This document shows positions 10,399 to 18,101 of a stretch of 64,000 nt of DNA, in pieces. Where the stretch lies: contig NZ_CP067396.1 of NCBI RefSeq assembly GCF_023617245.1, positions 5,669,001 to 5,733,000 on the forward strand, read 5' to 3'. Each line of letters starts with the position of its first letter. Position 1 is the stretch's first letter. The DNA comes from Lysobacter enzymogenes. GTDB taxonomy: Bacteria; Pseudomonadota; Gammaproteobacteria; Xanthomonadales; Xanthomonadaceae. Below the pieces are notes generated by a model that was not told the DNA's origin, did no database searches, and saw only the letters and a list, made by a program, of their open reading frames with translations. Position numbers and translations under genes: made by a program.

Positions 10399-11334
10399 AT
10401 GACCCAGTTCGCCGCCCGCGTCCTCTACTTCTTCGCCAGCCTGATCGGCCGCCTGCCCTGGTCCTGGCAGCAGCGCCTGGGCGACGCCGTGGCCGCGGCC
10501 TGGCAGCGCCGCGACGGGCGCGAGGCCCGGGTCGTGCGGGTCAACCTGCGCCTGGCCTACCCCGAACTGCTGCCGGCCGAACGCGAGCAGTGGCAGCAGG
10601 CGATCGTGCGCACCACCGCGCGCCAGGCGGTCGAGACCTTGCGCCTGTGGACCCGCCCGCACGCCGAAAACCTGACCCTGCTGCGCGAGCAGCACGGCAC
10701 CGAGCTGTTCGACGCCGCCCTGGCCGCGGGCAAGGGCCTGATCGTGGCCGCGCCGCACTACGGCAACTGGGAGCTGCTGAACCAGTGGCTGGCCGCGCGC
10801 ACGCCGCTGGCGATCCTGTACAAGCCGCCGGAGTCGCCGGTCGGCGAGGCCTTCCTGAACCTCGTGCGCGCCGACACCGACGCCCAGCGCGTGACCCAGG
10901 TGCGCGCCGAAGGCGCCGCGGTGCGCCAGTTGTGGAAGCGGCTCAACGCCGGCGGCGTGGTCGGCATCCTGCCCGACCAGCAGCCCAAGGCCGGCGACGG
11001 CGAATTCGCCCCGTTCTTCGGTGTCGAGGCCCTGACCATGACCCTGCTCGGCCGCCTCGCCGAGCGCACCGGCGCGCCGGTGCTGTTCTGCTACTGCGAG
11101 CGCATCGACCAGCATCCCGACGGCCCCGGCTTCGCCCTGCGCGTGGAAACCGCGCCGGCGGGCATCGCCGACCCCGACCCGCGCCGCGCCTGCGCCGCGC
11201 TGAACCAGGCGGTGGAGCGCATCGCCCGGCGCGATCCGGCGCAGTACCAGTGGACCTACAAACGCTACACCCTGCGGCCGTCCGGCGACGGGCGCGACAA
11301 TCCGTACCGCGCGATCGAGACCGACCGCCACTGA
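10399..11334 (+). CDS. LpxL/HtrB-type lysophospholipid acyltransferase (lipid A biosynthesis)
   Basis: This 311-residue protein resembles lipid A lauroyl/myristoyl transferases, which add secondary acyl chains to Kdo-lipid A at the inner membrane. The N-terminal segment AARVLYFFASLIGRLPW is a membrane anchor. The catalytic HX4(D/E) motif is in APHYGNWE, and GILPDQQPKAGDGEFAPFFG is the downstream substrate-site motif. The C-terminal QYQWTYKRY is typical of the family. The ATG lies 7 bases after a TACACT element with no Shine-Dalgarno sequence, so the mRNA is probably leaderless. The acyl chain transferred is not evident. Confidence 0.9.
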   Translation: MTQFAARVLYFFASLIGRLPWSWQQRLGDAVAAAWQRRDGREARVVRVNLRLAYPELLPAEREQWQQAIVRTTARQAVETLRLWTRPHAENLTLLREQHGTELFDAALAAGKGLIVAAPHYGNWELLNQWLAARTPLAILYKPPESPVGEAFLNLVRADTDAQRVTQVRAEGAAVRQLWKRLNAGGVVGILPDQQPKAGDGEFAPFFGVEALTMTLLGRLAERTGAPVLFCYCERIDQHPDGPGFALRVETAPAGIADPDPRRACAALNQAVERIARRDPAQYQWTYKRYTLRPSGDGRDNPYRAIETDRH

Positions 11335-11458
11335 GCGGCCGCCGCCGCGACTGCGCTCGCGCAACGGCCTCCGCGCGGCCGCATCGGCGGGCGCGCTCGG
11401 ACCGACCGAACCCCGCGCGCCCCGCTACACTGCGGAAGAACCTCGCCCTGCCCGCACG

Positions 11459-12256
11459 ATGACGCCCATCCCGCCCGGCTCCGCCTTCCCCGCCCCCACC
11501 TCCGCCGACGGCGCGCGCGAGCGCGACGAAGCGCATTCCGCGGCGGGGGACGTCGGCGCGGACGGTCCGGCCCGGACCGATCTTGCCGAGACGGCGGCAG
11601 CGGCCGAGGGCGACGCCACGGTCTCCGCATACGCGCCCGCCGCGCGGGCCCAGCCCGACGGCGAGCCCGTCGCGACGCCGTCCGCGGCGCAGCCCGATGC
11701 GGCGCCCTCGCCGTCGCCCGCGACGCATCCCGATACCGCGCCCTCGCCGCCGCCGGCCGCGAACGCCGACGGGTTCCCGCGCGAAGGCTGGCAGCGCCTG
11801 CCGGCGCGCGCGATCCCGCTGTGCACGATCGACATCAGCCTGTCGCTGGCGGTGGTGTTCGCGATCGCCGCGGTGATCGGCGGCGTGCTCACCGTCGGCC
11901 GCCATGCCGGGCTCGCCAGCGGCCTCACCGGCGCGTTGTTCGGCGCCGGCATCGGCATGTGGATCGGCTTCCGCCGTTACCGCAACACCCTGTGGCGGCT
12001 CGACGATCACGGCTTCGCGGTGCGCCGCGGCGTGGCCTGGCAGCGCGAGACCATCGTGCCGCTGACCCGGGTCCAGCACCTGGACCTCAAGCACGGCCCG
12101 CTGCAGCGCATGCGCCGGCTGGCGACGCTGGTGGTGCACACCGCCGGCACCCGCCACAGTTCGGTGGCGATCGATCACCTCGACGCCGGCGACGCCCAGC
12201 GCCTGCGCGAACGGCTGGGCCGCCAGCTCGACCACGAAGACGACCAGGACCGATGA
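11459..12256 (+). CDS. PH domain-containing membrane protein (YdbS-like)
   Basis: This 265-residue protein begins with about 105 residues rich in Ala, Pro and Asp (probably disordered). Two membrane segments follow (about residues 122-145 and 150-167), then a bacterial PH (bPH2) domain with LWRLDDHGFAVRRGVAWQRE and PLTRVQHLDLKHGPLQR. The pair with the next gene matches the YdbS/YdbT arrangement of Bacillus and many proteobacteria, whose function is poorly known and probably concerns the membrane. A TACACT -10 lies 28 bases upstream. The long low-complexity N-terminus is unusual for the family. Overlap with the next start is 4 bp. Confidence 0.82.
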   Translation: MTPIPPGSAFPAPTSADGARERDEAHSAAGDVGADGPARTDLAETAAAAEGDATVSAYAPAARAQPDGEPVATPSAAQPDAAPSPSPATHPDTAPSPPPAANADGFPREGWQRLPARAIPLCTIDISLSLAVVFAIAAVIGGVLTVGRHAGLASGLTGALFGAGIGMWIGFRRYRNTLWRLDDHGFAVRRGVAWQRETIVPLTRVQHLDLKHGPLQRMRRLATLVVHTAGTRHSSVAIDHLDAGDAQRLRERLGRQLDHEDDQDR

Positions 12257-13824
12257 GCGCGCCCGTGCCCGCGCCGGCCGAGCGATCCGCCTCCGTCGCC
12301 GCGGCGGACGCCGCAGCGACGACGATGCCGGCGGACGCGGCGGGCGCGGCCGGCGAACCCGTCGCCGACCGTCGCCTGCATCCGATGTCGTGGCTGTTCG
12401 TGCTGATCCAGCACCTCAAGCAATTCATCGTGCCGCTGCTGATCCTGGTCTTCGCCGGTCGCGGCGACCGCAACGAGCTGTATTCGCTGATCGGCGTCGG
12501 CCTGCTGGTGCTGGCGGCGCTGTGGCGCTATTTCACCTATCGCTATGGGGTCGGGCCGAACGGGCTGGTGGTGCGCAGCGGGCTGCTCAACCGCAGCCTG
12601 CGGGTGATTCCGTTCGTGCGCATCCAGAACGTGGCCGTGCACCAGACCGTGCTGCACCGGGTGTTCGGCGTGGCCGAGGTGCGCATGGAATCGGCCGCGG
12701 GCAAGGAGCCCGAGGCGCAGATGCGCGTGCTGACCCTGGCCGACGCGATGGCGCTGGAGACCCTGGTGCGCCGCCGCGGCGCCGACCCGGCGCAGGCGGT
12801 GGAAGAACGCGCCGACTCCCTGCTGCGCCTGTCGCCGGCGGAAGTGCTGCGGCTCGGCCTGGTCTCCAACGGCGGCCTGGTGCTGGTCGGCGCCGGCATC
12901 GCCGCGGCGCTGCAGACCGTGCCCGACTTCAACGGCCGCGTGCCCGAGCGGGTGCTGCGCGGCGGCATGCACTGGCTGTTCGGCCGGGTCGAGGGCTACC
13001 ACCTCGACGCCGGCGGCTACGCGCTGCTGGCCGCGGCCACGATCGCGCTGGTGGCGGTGGCGCTGAAGACGCTGTCGGTGACCCTGGCGCTGCTGCGTTA
13101 CTACGGCTTCGACCTCAGCGAGCAGGGCCGCCGGCTGACCGCCGAGCGCGGCCTGCTGGCGCGCTGGCGCACCACCGTGCCGCGCCGGCGCATCCAGGCC
13201 TGGACGCTGGAAGAAGGCGTGCTGCACCGCCTGCTCAAGCGCCGCCGGCTGGCGGTGGACACGGTCGGCGCGGACGAACACGACGAAGGCCGCGCGCTCA
13301 AGGAACTGGCGCCGATCGCCTCGCCGCAGACCTGCGACCGATTGATCGCGCACCTGCTGCCGCACGCGCGCTGGGACGCGCTGGAGTGGCGCGCGCTGCC
13401 GAACGCGGCCTGGTGGCGGCTGTTCCTGCCGGACATGCCGTGGACCGTGCTGGCGGCGTTCGCGCTGTACTGGCACCTGGGTAGCTGGAGCCTGCTGGCG
13501 CTGCTGTGGCTGCCGTGGTCGGCGTTCAAGGCGCAGCGGCGCGCGCGGCGCATGGGGTATGCGATGAACGCCGAACTGGTCGCGGTGCGCGAAGGCTGGT
13601 GGCGCCGGCATTGGCGTTTCGCCGAGCTCGACAAGCTGCAGGCGCTGCAGCTCACCCGCTCGCCGCTGGACCGGCGTTGCGGCACGGCGACCTTGTGGCT
13701 GGATACGGCGGGGGCCGGCGCGTTGAGTCCGCCGTTGCGGATACGGTTTTTGCCGGCGGATGAGGCGCGGCGGCTTTACGATCGGTTGGCGGGGGCGTTG
13801 GCGGGGCGGCCGTTGCGGTGGTGA
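12253..13824 (+). CDS. PH domain-containing membrane protein (YdbT-like)
   Basis: This 523-residue protein is the larger partner of the PH-domain pair and starts within the stop of the upstream gene (ATGA). After an Ala-rich N-terminus it has paired membrane segments (about residues 55-95, 215-285 and 400-425) between repeated bPH2 domains. The first domain contains GVGPNGLVVRSGLLNRS and IPFVRIQNVAVHQTVLHR. The second contains RRLTAERGLLARWRTTVP with RRRIQAW, and the third MNAELVAVREGWWRRHW. Three such repeats separated by membrane hairpins are the normal YdbT plan. No catalytic residues are expected. Its role is unknown. Confidence 0.85.
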   Translation: MSAPVPAPAERSASVAAADAAATTMPADAAGAAGEPVADRRLHPMSWLFVLIQHLKQFIVPLLILVFAGRGDRNELYSLIGVGLLVLAALWRYFTYRYGVGPNGLVVRSGLLNRSLRVIPFVRIQNVAVHQTVLHRVFGVAEVRMESAAGKEPEAQMRVLTLADAMALETLVRRRGADPAQAVEERADSLLRLSPAEVLRLGLVSNGGLVLVGAGIAAALQTVPDFNGRVPERVLRGGMHWLFGRVEGYHLDAGGYALLAAATIALVAVALKTLSVTLALLRYYGFDLSEQGRRLTAERGLLARWRTTVPRRRIQAWTLEEGVLHRLLKRRRLAVDTVGADEHDEGRALKELAPIASPQTCDRLIAHLLPHARWDALEWRALPNAAWWRLFLPDMPWTVLAAFALYWHLGSWSLLALLWLPWSAFKAQRRARRMGYAMNAELVAVREGWWRRHWRFAELDKLQALQLTRSPLDRRCGTATLWLDTAGAGALSPPLRIRFLPADEARRLYDRLAGALAGRPLRW

Positions 13825-14110
13825 AGACGCCGGAGCCGTGCGGTTTCGCCGCCAGGCTTCGAGGCCGCAAGCACCCGGCCGTCATTCCGGCGAAAGCCGG
13901 AATCCGCAGGATTTTGCCTTTGCTTTTGCCTTGACGTTGTCTTTGCCCTTAGCCCTGACGCAACCCCACCCGAGGTCCACGTTCCGCAGCCCCGGAGGGC
14001 GCGCGCATGGATGCGCGCGTGCGCCATGGGACAGGATGTCCCTTATGGCGCAGCCCCGCGTCGGGTGCTGGACTTAGTGGCTTGTGACCTTAAACAAGCG
14101 TTTTTCTTTG

Positions 14111-14113
14111 GCT
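14111..14113. repeat. Target-site duplication GCT, left
   Basis: GCT flanks the IS30-family element on the left, matching the GCT at 15228-15230. The uninterrupted repeat at 54593-55465 (near 55215) shows a single GCT at this point. Confidence 0.8.
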
Positions 14114-15227
14114 GGCGGAGTCAATGTCCAAGTGCATCACCCTGCGCCCGCGGGTTTTTGAGTTCCTCATAGAGCACCTCGACGGGCGAGCGCCTGCCCA
14201 GGCTACGGCGGGGGCGGTTGTTCATTTCCCACGCCACCTCTTTGAGGCGCTGCGCAGAATGCACCGACAGATCGGTGCCCTTGGGAAAGTATTGCCGCAA
14301 CAAGCCGTTGGTGTTTTCGCAGGTTCCGCGTTGCCACGGGCTATGGGGGTCGGCGAAGTAGATCGCTAAACCAGTGCGTTCGCTCAACTGCCGATGCGAT
14401 GCCATTTCCTTGCCCTGGTCGTAGGTCAAGGTCTTCTTCAAACTTTCCGGCACGCCTTCGAACGCCGAGCTGAAGGCCTCCAGCACCGTGTGCGCGGTCG
14501 CGTCGGCGAGCTTGACCAGCTTGACGTACAAGGTGCGGCGGCAGACCAATACCCCAATCGCCGAGCGGTTGTGCGCGCCCACGATCAGGTCGCCCTCCCA
14601 ATGCCCCGGCATCAGGCGCTCATGCGCGGCCGGCGGCCGCAGGCGGATGTTGGGCAGATCCGGCAGATGGCCGCGGGCGTCGCTTCCCTGGCGCGTGCGG
14701 CGGCCGGACTTGCGCCCCTGCCGCAGCAGACGGGTCACCTGGCGGCGCAATTCGCCGCGCGGCATCGCATAAATCGCGGTATAGATCGTTTCGTGCGACA
14801 CGCGCAGCCAGGGCCGGTCCGGGTACAGATCCCGCAGTTTGTCGGCAATCTGTTGCGGCGACCAGCACCGTTCCAGCCAATAGCGCACGCGTCGCCACAG
14901 CACGGTGTCGCGTCGCAGCTTGCGGCGCACCCGCGCCCGTCGCCGCAGTCGCTGGGCCCGCCGGCCCGCCCGGGTCGCATCGTAGCCAGGGTCGAAACGA
15001 GGGCGTCCGCGCAGCGGCGGCCCCGAATGGGACCGAAACCCATTACGGCGCAACTCGCGAGCAATTGTGCTTTGCGCCCGACCCAACGTCTGGGCGATTT
15101 GCCGTCCGCTCGCCCCTTGGGCGATCAAGACCATGATGGCCCCGCGCTCTTCTGCGCTCAGATGCGAATACTGCTGACCCATTCACAGTGCCTCACTGAG
15201 GTGATGCACTTGAGGTTAGAGACCAGC
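14114..15227 (-). mobile_element. IS30-family insertion sequence, complete, 1114 bp
   Basis: The element is bounded by imperfect 28-bp inverted repeats (14114-14141 and 15200-15227; 19 of 28 positions match, with the inner AAGTGCATCACC perfect) and a 3-bp target duplication GCT. It contains a single full-length transposase on the minus strand whose stop lies inside the left inverted repeat. Its boundaries are confirmed by the empty site in the second composite repeat copy in this window. Length, single gene and short target duplication are all normal for IS30. The element appears intact and possibly still mobile. Confidence 0.9.
14121..15182 (-). CDS. IS30-family transposase
   Basis: This 353-residue DDE transposase is full length. 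The N-terminal helix-turn-helix has HLSAEERGAIMVLIAQGASG followed by QIAQTLGRAQSTIARELRRN, the IS30 signature. The catalytic core has GHWEGDLIVGAHNRSAIG (first Asp), TYDQGKEMASHRQL (second Asp), and ADPHSPWQRGTCENTNGLLRQ (Glu), the classic IS30 DDE block. The frame has no interruptions. Start is the ATG at 15182, 18 bp inside the right inverted repeat. Confidence 0.95.
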   Translation of the reverse strand: MGQQYSHLSAEERGAIMVLIAQGASGRQIAQTLGRAQSTIARELRRNGFRSHSGPPLRGRPRFDPGYDATRAGRRAQRLRRRARVRRKLRRDTVLWRRVRYWLERCWSPQQIADKLRDLYPDRPWLRVSHETIYTAIYAMPRGELRRQVTRLLRQGRKSGRRTRQGSDARGHLPDLPNIRLRPPAAHERLMPGHWEGDLIVGAHNRSAIGVLVCRRTLYVKLVKLADATAHTVLEAFSSAFEGVPESLKKTLTYDQGKEMASHRQLSERTGLAIYFADPHSPWQRGTCENTNGLLRQYFPKGTDLSVHSAQRLKEVAWEMNNRPRRSLGRRSPVEVLYEELKNPRAQGDALGH

Positions 15228-15230
15228 GCT
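15228..15230. repeat. Target-site duplication GCT, right
   Basis: Second copy of the GCT duplicated on insertion of the IS30-family element. After it the host repeat resumes with ACTTTCTTTTGTC. Confidence 0.8.
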
Positions 15231-15399
15231 ACTTTCTTTTGTCGCGCTGACAAAAGAAAGTAGCTCGGCCGCTTGCGGGCGAAAGCTCTTGATGGTGGCT
15301 TGTCCTCACGCGACACATCGGTGACGGCGAAAGCAGCAGCAACGTCAACATGGGTTCCGGCTTTCGCCGGAATGACGGGGGAGGGGTTGCGTATCCGAC

Positions 15400-15496
15400 T
15401 GTAGGAGCGGCGCGAGCCGCGACCGCGACAACGCAACTACGACGGAACGTTCACTGTGTTTGCGGTGGCGCGGTCGCGGCTTGCGCCGCTCCTACA
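15400..15496. repeat. REP pair, copy c (centre of composite repeat A)
   Basis: Facing REP units start TGTAGGAGCGGCGCGAGCCG and end GCGCCGCTCCTACA. They mark the centre of composite copy A. Confidence 0.87.
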
Positions 15497-15868
15497 GGGG
15501 GGGCGTGCCGCGGTGGTGGGATTTGTCTTTGCGTGTGCGTACTTGTGACGACAAACGACGATCAAGAGCTTCCGTCCGCAAGCGGCCGGGTCACTTTCTT
15601 TGTCTGAAGCCACAAAGAAAGTAACCAAAGAAAAGGCCTTATTTTTTCGGATCAAGAGCCACTATGGCTCGAAAGGCGCGCGGGGCCGCGCCATAAGGGG
15701 CATCCTGCCCCATGGCGCGCGTGCGCATCCATGCGCACGCCCTCCGGGGCTGCGGTACATGGGCTTTACTTGGGGTTGCGTCCGAGCGAACGGCAACAGC
15801 ACGATCGAGATGGATTCCGGCGTTCGCGGGAACGGCGGGGCGGATGAGTGGCGTCGTAAATGAGGCGT

Positions 15869-15952
15869 CGCGGTCGCGGCTCGCGCCGCTCCTACAGTCG
15901 GAAACGAAACTGGCCGCAACCCCGGTAGGAGCGGCGCGAGCCGCGACCGCGA
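15869..15952. repeat. REP pair, copy d (units back to back)
   Basis: Here the two REP units point outward: the left reads GCTCGCGCCGCTCCTACA and the right GGTAGGAGCGGCGCGAGCCG, separated by about 30 bp. The order is opposite to copies a-c. It fills the space between composite repeat A and the glycan gene. Confidence 0.83.
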
Positions 15953-16023
15953 CGATTCGACTACGGCGAACGCACCAGCGCCGCCGCATACTCGCGACGG
16001 CGACGCGCTTCCCGCGCCGCGCC

Positions 16024-17094
16024 TCAGGCGCCCGGCCCCCAATACCCCAGCTCGCGCCGGATCTGCAGTCCGCGCCACCACGACGACAGCGGCTTGCCGC
16101 GCAATCGGCCCAGCGTGCCGTCGAGCAAGTCGCCGGTCGCCGCGATCACCCGCTGCGACGACAAGCCGTCGCGATACGGGTGGATCGCGTCGGCGTACGC
16201 ATCGATCGCCGCCTGCAACTGCGGCGTCGGCGCGAACGCCTGCGCCAGGCGCGCTTCCAGCTCGGCCGGGTCGGCGAAGTCGATCATGTGCGGTTTCGGC
16301 GCGCGATTGCGGAAAGTCGCGACCGGCTTGCGCTGGACCACGAACTCCGACACCACCGAAGTGGTGTCGGCGACCAGCACGTCGGCCGCGCGCTGCGCGG
16401 CGATCAGTTGCTCGGTCTCGACGAAGGCCGCGTTCGCACCGGCCAGCGCGCGGTAGCGTTCGAACAGGTCCGGCGCGCATTTGGGATGCAGGGTCAGCAG
16501 CCAGTAGCGATCGCCGCGCGCGACCTGCGCGGCGATCGCCTCGAACAAGTGCGGCGCCGCGCTCAGGCGCTCGGTGAAGGTCGAGGCGAACATCGCCACC
16601 GGCCGCGCGCCGGCCGGCGCGCGCAAGGCGGCGGACGCGCCGTCGTCGTCGCGGAACAGCGGGTCGAGCTTGGGCCAGCCGGTCTCGACCACGGCGAAAT
16701 GCCCGGCCCGCGCGGCCAGTTCGCGGAACGGCGCGGTGGTGGCCGGGCCTTGGGTGCAGTACAGGTCGAACAGCCCGCGCACGCGGAAGTGGCCGCGCGC
16801 ATCGGCGCGCTTTTCCACGTTGAACCCATGGAACAGCTGGACCTTGGCGCCGGCCACGAACGGCGGCACCCAGTTGGCCGCGCTGAACACCGCGCGCGGC
16901 TTCAGCGCCACCGCCGCGCGCAGGCCGGCGCGGCCGGGTTCGAGCATGCGCGCCGGCGCCGGCAGCGCGGCGCCGGCGGCGCCGTCGGCGAACCACGCAT
17001 GGGCCGTGTGCCCGGCTTCGTGCAGCGCCTGCGCCAGCGGCTGCAGGATCGGCAGCGCGTAGCGTTCGGTGGCGAAGAGCAGGTAATCGGACAT
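16024..17094 (-). CDS. CDP-glycerol glycerophosphotransferase-like protein
   Basis: This 356-residue protein is probably soluble or peripheral. It has GT-B-like features: QLFHGFNVEKR in the N-terminal half, then TLHPKC and VADTTSVVSEFVVQRKPVATF. The latter resembles the donor-site motif of CDP-glycerol:poly(glycerophosphate) glycerophosphotransferases (two nearby Ser/Thr followed by a KP turn). In Gram-negative bacteria such proteins are usually linked to cell-surface polysaccharide or lipopolysaccharide decoration. It is divergent from a GT2 gene in a glycan cluster. Donor and acceptor cannot be stated. ATG at 17094 follows a GC-rich leader without a strong ribosome site. Confidence 0.75.
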   Translation of the reverse strand: MSDYLLFATERYALPILQPLAQALHEAGHTAHAWFADGAAGAALPAPARMLEPGRAGLRAAVALKPRAVFSAANWVPPFVAGAKVQLFHGFNVEKRADARGHFRVRGLFDLYCTQGPATTAPFRELAARAGHFAVVETGWPKLDPLFRDDDGASAALRAPAGARPVAMFASTFTERLSAAPHLFEAIAAQVARGDRYWLLTLHPKCAPDLFERYRALAGANAAFVETEQLIAAQRAADVLVADTTSVVSEFVVQRKPVATFRNRAPKPHMIDFADPAELEARLAQAFAPTPQLQAAIDAYADAIHPYRDGLSSQRVIAATGDLLDGTLGRLRGKPLSSWWRGLQIRRELGYWGPGA

Positions 17095-17126
17095 GACGGC
17101 GGCCGTTGAGAGCGAGAAGTGAGTGT

Positions 17127-17182
17127 AGAGGAGCGAGCGATGAGCAGGAGCGCCCCCGCTTTAGCTCACTCCTCGCTCCTCT
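17127..17182. repeat. Imperfect 19-bp inverted repeat in the divergent intergenic region
   Basis: The arms at 17127-17145 and 17164-17182 (right arm GCTCACTCCTCGCTCCTCT) match at 16 of 19 positions when inverted and could form a hairpin. Position: between the CDP-glycerol transferase-like gene and the GT2 gene. It may be an operator or another dispersed repeat. Confidence 0.5.
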
Positions 17183-17248
17183 GCGCTCGCTCCTCGCCGT
17201 ACCGCCGCGGGGTATCCTGATCGCCGTCGCCGCCCCCGGACCGCCGCC

Positions 17249-18076
17249 ATCGACACGCCCGCGCCCAACGACGCCGCCCGCCCCAGGCTGTCGGCCTGCA
17301 TCATCGCTTTCGACGAGGCCGACCGGATCGTCGACTGCCTGGCCTCGCTGGCGTTCTGCGACGAGATCGTGGTGGTGGATTCGCACTCCGCCGACGCCAC
17401 CGTCGCCCTCGCCGAGGCCGCCGGCGCGCGCGTGCTGCAACGCCGCTTCGACGGCTTCCGCAGCCAGAAGCAGTTCGCCGTCGAGCAGGCCGCGCACGAC
17501 TGGGTGCTGTGCCTGGACGCCGACGAACGCATCAGCGACGAACTGCGCGCCTCGATCCTGGCCGCGCGCGACCGCGGCTTCGACGCGGCCGCCGGCTACC
17601 GATTCGCCCGGCTGTCCGACTATTTCGGCCGCTTCCTGCGCCACGGCAACGCCTATCCCGACCGGGTGCTGCGCCTGTTCGACCGCCGCCGCGGCGGCTG
17701 GCGCGGCCAGCGCGAGGTGCACGAGGCCGCCAGCGTCGACGGCACGGTGGCGACGCTGCGCGGCGACCTGATCCACTATCCCTACCGCTCGCTGCAGCAA
17801 CAACTGGCCAAGACCGAGCGCTACGCGCGGATGATGGCCGAGCACGAGCACGCGCGCGGCAAGCGCGCGACCCTGGCCAAGCTGGTGTTGGCGCCGGCGT
17901 GGCGGTTCTGGCGCGGCTATCTGCTGCGCGGCGGCTTCCGCGACGGCTGGCACGGGCTGGTCTACGCCTACGTGCGCGCCAACTACGTGCGGCAGAAGAC
18001 CATCATGCTGTGGATGCTCGGCAACGGTCAGCCGGTGGTCACGCCCGAGCGCGGCGCGGGCGACGGCAAGCCCTGA
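17249..18076 (+). CDS. GT2 family glycosyltransferase, start codon uncertain
   Basis: The protein matches the lipopolysaccharide-core GT2 group. It has LSACIIAFDEADRIVDCLAS, then EIVVVDSHSADAT, QKQFAVEQAAHDWVLCLDAD (nucleotide-sugar DxD-like site), LRHGNAYPDRVLRLFDRR and REVHEA, and a C-terminal amphipathic region FWRGYLLRGGFRDG. The frame is open from 17165, but no ATG, GTG or TTG occurs before GTG at 17369. Starting there would remove the first strand and helix of the GT-A fold. I place the start at ATC 17249, 30 bases after a TATCCT element; CTG at 17288 is an alternative. The actual start needs experimental support. Confidence 0.78.
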   Translation: MDTPAPNDAARPRLSACIIAFDEADRIVDCLASLAFCDEIVVVDSHSADATVALAEAAGARVLQRRFDGFRSQKQFAVEQAAHDWVLCLDADERISDELRASILAARDRGFDAAAGYRFARLSDYFGRFLRHGNAYPDRVLRLFDRRRGGWRGQREVHEAASVDGTVATLRGDLIHYPYRSLQQQLAKTERYARMMAEHEHARGKRATLAKLVLAPAWRFWRGYLLRGGFRDGWHGLVYAYVRANYVRQKTIMLWMLGNGQPVVTPERGAGDGKP

Positions 18077-18101
18077 GGCGTGACGGTGCGGCCGGCGCCG
18101 C

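Larger units (their letters stand above)
13880..15834. repeat. Composite nested inverted repeat, copy A (split by IS30-family element)
   Basis: Without the inserted element this is about 837 bp. Layers from outside in: a GTCATTCCGGCGAAAGCC hairpin at 13881-13905 mirrored at about 15808-15834; a pyrimidine-rich TTTGCC-like tract; a palindrome starting CCCCGGAGGGCG (13989 onward) mirrored at 15668-15755; a hairpin of CTTTCTTTTGTC type (15231-15262) mirrored by CTTTCTTTGTC (15588-15632); and a central REP pair at 15400-15496. The same layers in the same order recur, inverted, at 54593-55465. I see no convincing gene in it besides the transposase; small open frames inside follow the repeat and differ between copies. 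Confidence 0.85.
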
